Notes under the pieces: model-generated | What the model was told of the DNA's origin: nothing | Databases searched by the model: none | Seen by the model: only the letters and a program-made list of their open reading frames with translations | In this document: one piece after another, positions 62,101 to 64,000 of the stretch | How the letters are laid out: every line of letters starts with the position of its first letter | Position numbering within the stretch: position 1 is the first letter of the stretch | Program-made: the position numbers and the translations under genes | Assembly (NCBI GenBank): GCA_002420005.1 | Contig: DIHE01000018.1 | Coordinates: 20,967-84,966 of the forward strand | DNA length: 64,000 bases | Direction of reading: 5' to 3' | From: Holophagales bacterium UBA5704 | GTDB lineage: Bacteria; Acidobacteriota; Thermoanaerobaculia; Multivoradales; UBA5704

Positions 62101-64000
62101 TGGTGGCGGCGGGCGAGGCCCGGGAGGCGCGGCGGCTCGCCGCTTTCGTGGTGGGGTGTGCGGAGGAGGCGGCGCCCGATCCGGCGGTGCTCAAGGAGCT
62201 CCTGGCGAGCCGGCTGCCTTCCTACATGGTGCCGGCGGTCCTGCGCGTCCTCGACGAGCTGCCGCTCTCCGCCAACGGCAAGGTGGACCGCGCGGCTCTC
62301 GGCCGCCTGGCGGCGGCCGCCGCGGGGCCGGAGGACGAGGAGGCTGTGCGCGCCGCGCCGCGCACGCCGCTGGAGCGCGAGCTGGCGGCGCTCTGGAGCG
62401 AGCTGCTCGGGGTCGCCAAGGTCGGCATCCACGACCAGCTTTTCGATCTCGGCGGCAATTCGCTCGTCGCGATCCAGATGCTGGGTCACCTGCGAGGCCT
62501 CTTCGGCGTCGAGGTCTCCTTGCGCAGCCTCTTCGAGGCGCCGACGGTGGCGGGCTTGGCGGGCGTCCTGGCGCAGCTCAAGGCGGCGTCGGGAGAGACC
62601 GGCGGCGAGGCGGCGGAGGGCGATCTGCCTCCGGTGGTGCCGGCGCCGGCCGAGCGCGCGGAGCCGTTCCCGTTGAGCGACGTGCAGCAGGCTTATTTGC
62701 TGGGCCGCCTGGGGACCCTCGAGCTGGGCGACGTGGCGGCGCACTCCTACCTGGAAATCGAGGTGGAGACGCGGGAGCCGGAGCGCGTCGAGCGGGCCTG
62801 GCAGCGCCTCATCGCGCGCCACGACATGCTGCGCGCCGTGTTCACGCCCGACGGGCGGCAGCGCATCCTGACCGAGGTGCCGCCGTACCGGATCGAGGTG
62901 CTGGACCTGGCGGACGCCGCCCCGGCGGAGGCCGCGGCAGAGCTCGCCGCGGTGCGGGCGCGGATGTCGCACCAGGTGCTGCCGACCGACCGCTGGCCGC
63001 TCTTCGAGCTGCGCATCTCCCGCTTGACGCCGGAGCGCATCCGTCTCCACATCAGCTTCGACCTGCTGATCGCCGACGCCTGGAGCTCGCAAATCCTGCT
63101 GCGCGAGTTCGCGCTGCTCGCCCACGACCCCGAGACGCCGCTGCCTCCCCTGGAGCTCACCTTCCGCGACTACCTGCTGGCGAGCGGGCGGCTCACCGGG
63201 ACCGCGGCCTGGACCCGCGCCCGCGAGTACTGGGAGCGCCGCCTCCCCGACATCCCGCCGGCGCCGCAGATCCCGCTCGTCAAGGATCCGGCGAGCATCG
63301 AAAAGCCCCTTTTCGTCCGCCGCAGCGGACGCCTGGACGCCCCCACCTGGCGGCGGTTGCAGGAGCGCACGGCCCGTGCGGGCTTGACCCCCTCCGGCCT
63401 GGTGCTGGCGGCGTATGCCGAGGTCCTGGCGGTGTGGAGCGCGAGCCCGCGCTTCACCCTGAACGTCACCACCTTCAACCGCCTGCCGATCCATCCGCAG
63501 ATCAACGAGGTGGTGGGCGACTTCACCTCGCTCACCCTGCTCGCCGCCGACCTCGCCGCCGCCGATCGCTTCGAGCTGCGGGCGCGCCGCCTCCAGGAGC
63601 AACTCTGGGAGGACCTCGATCACCGGCAGGTGAGCGGCGTCCAGGTGGTGCGCGACCTCGCCCGCCTGCAGGGTCGCTCGCCCGGTGCGCTGATGCCGGT
63701 CGTCTTCACCAGCCGCCTGTTCCACGGCACGGGCGCCACCGCCTCCGCCGCTCCGCAGGGCCCCCCCGGCGAGCTGGTCTACAGCGTCTCGCAGACGCCC
63801 CAGGTGTGGCTCGACAAGCAGGTGTCGGAAGAAGACGGCGCGCTGGTCTGGACCTGGGACGCGGTCGAGGAGCTCTTCCCGGCGGGCCTGCTCGACGACA
63901 TGTTCGTGGCATTCGCGGGTCTCCTCGGCCGGCTCGCCGACGACGAGGCGAGCTGGGGGCAGACGGCGTTCGGCCTGCTGCCGGAGGCGCAGCTCGCCCG
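55992..64000 (+). CDS. NRPS with TubC docking domain and three Cy modules (partial, runs off the window)
   Basis: At least 2669 residues from ATG 55992, with AAGGAG upstream and 34 bases after the PKS stop; no stop occurs before the window ends. Residues 1-57 are a TubC docking domain. Cy5 spans about 77-513 (variant G210MLHVD), A5 534-1029, PCP S1079. Cy6 spans 1141-1595 (D1275LLIVD), A6 1605-2104, PCP S2157. Cy7 starts at 2223 (D2357LLIAD) and continues to the edge. The A-domain codes aligned by eye are both DLWNLSLIW (FDLSVWD, VWNS/LWNS, LLSGDW, SLGGATEASIW), again cysteine. Cy hallmarks LPPAPQLPL and LNVTLFNRLPLHP/VNVTTFRRLPLHP...GDFTS are present. It should take the PKS intermediate and add at least three more residues. 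The termination domain lies outside the window. Confidence 0.93.
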   Translation, partial: MSVSELLAELSERGVQLSVEGSQLNVRSPKGALTEPLRAKLAAHKAEILRLLEERAGTPPQSLSLLPQIVPAPAQRHAPFPLTDIQQAYWIGSRSDFELGNVSIHFYTEVDGRDLDLARLGRAWRRVVERHDMLRAVVEADGRQRILAEVPACEIAVTDLRGRAAGEVEAVLQALRAELSHARPGGGEGPDFELRATLLDDRIRLHLSLGMLHVDGPSLQILFKDLAVLYRDPEAQLPALELSFRDYVLAEAALRETDFYRRSLAWWKERVRELPPAPQLPLARSAGALDRPRFVHGHMEIEGEIWAAVRQQIQRHGLSAAAVLLAVYGEVLGTWSRSPRLTLNVTLFNRLPLHPEVNQIVGDFTSMLLVDFDPRPDDSFVARARRIQERLWQGLEHRQVSGVEVLRELARLRGSRSGALMPVIFTFMELDEVGATASAGLEELGELAHSTSQTPQVWLDHQVKVLARGVVLTWDGLDDLFPPGLLQELFAAYRRLFCSLAAAEAWLAPPRGLVPAGLAAPGGVAAEVAPPEATLLDLFLEQAAAQPERPAVTGAGRELTYGALAADVRRVGGWLQAAGARPETLVAVVMEKGWEQVVATLGIHAAGAAYLPINPAWPQERRWFLLEDCGVELALTQPHLDRELVWPDGVRRLALDTALLAGLAEAPPAGPRPDSLAYVIFTSGSTGRPKGVAIEHRGAVNTILDVNRRFGVGPEDRVFGLSALTFDLSVWDIFGTLAAGAALVLPGERGARDPFAWVELLTRHGVTVWNSVPALLGLLLDHVDRHPDAAARSLRLALLSGDWLPLDAADRLRAWAPDARVVSLGGATEASIWSILYPITTVDPAWTSIPYGKAMAGQSFHVLNPHLQPCPVWVTGDLYIGGLGLARGYWRDPEKTAASFITHPQTGERLYKTGDLGRFLPDGDIEFLGREDQQVKIQGYRIELGEIEAALAAHPAVRQAVAGAFGERFGNQRLAAWFVVEDGAAKPTSEALRAFLEGKLPAYMVPGVFVELAALPLSATGKVDRKALPAPEDAGEVAAGTFVAPRNEAEERVAAIWCELLGLDRLSVTANLIDFGGNSLTAIQVNSRLRETFGVELPLRKLLDAPSVAGLAAIVLELQEGGSAAAAEALPALAPDRAARHEPFPLNGIQQAYWLGRLDTFELGNVAAHSYFEVDVPVMDLARMGRAWQRLIARHDMLRAIVQPDGRQKILPEVPPYTIELLDLRPLAAAAAQEALDAVRRRMSHQVLPADRWPLFEFRATRLDETSLRFHFSLDLLIVDAWSVQILLDDLRRLYDQDAGDLVPLGLSFRDYLLAEARLEDSAPMRRSREYWAAILPDLPPAPQLPLVKSPSEIGRPLFVRRGAVIERGPWRRLKARASAAGLTPSGLLLACFGEILAQWSRSPRLTVNVTTFRRLPLHPDVDRIIGDFTSLTLLEVDHTARAPFEVLARQLQDRLWQHLDHRFVSGVELLRELARLQGRAPGALMPVVFTSLLARYDDGDAAAVEAGAAPPEDEYRQVYAVSQTPQVWLDHQVLEEGGALRLNWDAVEELFPAGLLDDMFAAYLGLLRDLAEDEGAWSAPPRPRLPAAQLARRAEVNATAAPVAEVTLDALVGARAAAEPERPAVVTAERTLTYGELWHRSGQVARWLCERGAGPDRLVAVGMEKGWEQAVAALGVVRAGAAYLPIDPAWPDERRFYLCAHGGAELALVQERLAGTLAWPAGVTAVAVDGDEMARQDAAPPASAAGPSSLAYAIFTSGSTGFPKGVAIEHRSAANTILDVNRRFAVGPQDRVLALSSLSFDLSVWDLFGVLAAGGALVMPEPWAGRDPSRWVELMRSHGVTLWNSVPALLELLLEHSEGSGIAIPETLRLALLSGDWLPLDVASRLRRQVPAAQVVSLGGATEASIWSILHPVGEVAPEWKSIPYGRPMVNQTFHVLDARLQPRPVWVPGDLYIGGVGLARCYWGDAEKTAASFVVHPGSGERLYRTGDLGRYLPGGDIEFLGREDLQVKIQGYRIELGEIEAVLAGHPAVASAVVVAAGEAREARRLAAFVVGCAEEAAPDPAVLKELLASRLPSYMVPAVLRVLDELPLSANGKVDRAALGRLAAAAAGPEDEEAVRAAPRTPLERELAALWSELLGVAKVGIHDQLFDLGGNSLVAIQMLGHLRGLFGVEVSLRSLFEAPTVAGLAGVLAQLKAASGETGGEAAEGDLPPVVPAPAERAEPFPLSDVQQAYLLGRLGTLELGDVAAHSYLEIEVETREPERVERAWQRLIARHDMLRAVFTPDGRQRILTEVPPYRIEVLDLADAAPAEAAAELAAVRARMSHQVLPTDRWPLFELRISRLTPERIRLHISFDLLIADAWSSQILLREFALLAHDPETPLPPLELTFRDYLLASGRLTGTAAWTRAREYWERRLPDIPPAPQIPLVKDPASIEKPLFVRRSGRLDAPTWRRLQERTARAGLTPSGLVLAAYAEVLAVWSASPRFTLNVTTFNRLPIHPQINEVVGDFTSLTLLAADLAAADRFELRARRLQEQLWEDLDHRQVSGVQVVRDLARLQGRSPGALMPVVFTSRLFHGTGATASAAPQGPPGELVYSVSQTPQVWLDKQVSEEDGALVWTWDAVEELFPAGLLDDMFVAFAGLLGRLADDEASWGQTAFGLLPEAQLA
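56619..56636 (+). other. Variant active-site motif (GMLHVD) in Cy5
   Basis: Residues 210-215 of the third megasynthase. The first Asp of DxxxxD is replaced by Gly; a His three residues later and DGPS after it mirror the variant in Cy1 (SVIHLDGGS). Confidence 0.75.

Overview
The window is about 64 kb of very GC-rich bacterial DNA carrying long genes. The gene families (ELWxxDGT-repeat secreted proteins with a 'CRLADTR...VDVTGYY' C-terminus, a Sec-exported Rhs/SpvB-like giant, a VKOR-DsbA fusion, NRPS/PKS proteins with TubC-type docking domains) suggest a soil or biofilm predator-like bacterium. Acidobacteriota (Thermoanaerobaculia-like) is my first guess and Myxococcota the alternative. This is inference from gene content; there is no rRNA or other marker in the window.

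Layout. (1) 1-6.4 kb: the first 40 codons of a secreted protein on the minus strand, apparently a third ELWxxDGT-type copy, then a 2043-residue exported Rhs/FG-GAP protein on the plus strand. (2) 6.4-9.0 kb, minus strand: a tightly coupled three-gene operon of a DUF3696/AAA ATPase, a PIN-domain protein and an RNA-ligase-type nucleotidyltransferase. The start and stop overlaps are 11 nt and 4 nt. I do not recognise this trio as a named system; it looks like a candidate defence or RNA-repair cassette. (3) 9.1-15.3 kb, minus strand: two tandem ELWxxDGT-repeat exported proteins joined by a GTGA overlap. Their C-terminal halves are nearly identical and their N-terminal halves have diverged. (4) 15.4-19.2 kb: a VKOR-thioredoxin fusion, a cysteine-rich secreted protein with an internal duplication, and an N-acetylmuramoyl-L-alanine amidase. 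(5) 19.3-28.6 kb, plus strand: a 21-bp tandem repeat followed by a complete type I restriction-modification operon hsdM-hsdS-(AlbA_2/wHTH)-hsdR-(DUF45 metallopeptidase), every junction overlapping by 1-4 nt.

(6) 28.6-64 kb: a hybrid NRPS/PKS biosynthetic locus. Plus strand: a 6236-residue NRPS, a 1771-residue PKS (4-nt overlap) and an NRPS of more than 2669 residues that runs off the window. All seven condensation-type domains read as heterocyclization (Cy) domains. All six complete extender adenylation domains read by eye as cysteine-type (DL[W/Y][N/S]LSLIW). The fourth carries two tandem FMN oxidase (Ox) insertions. The loading module is acyl-AMP ligase-KR-PCP. The PKS module is KS-AT-(dead DH)-KR-ACP. 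The expected product is a poly-thiazoline/thiazole peptide interrupted by one C2 (probably methyl-branched, beta-hydroxy) unit. Divergently, an acyl-CoA-dehydrogenase-like flavoenzyme carries the same TubC docking domain as the third megasynthase, so it is probably recruited to the assembly line in trans. A transglutaminase-like exported protein follows it.

The three convergent gene pairs in the window overlap at their stop codons (4, 7 and 7 nt), and starts/stops are fused in most operons, so the genome is compact. I saw no tRNA, rRNA, CRISPR array, transposase or prophage gene.
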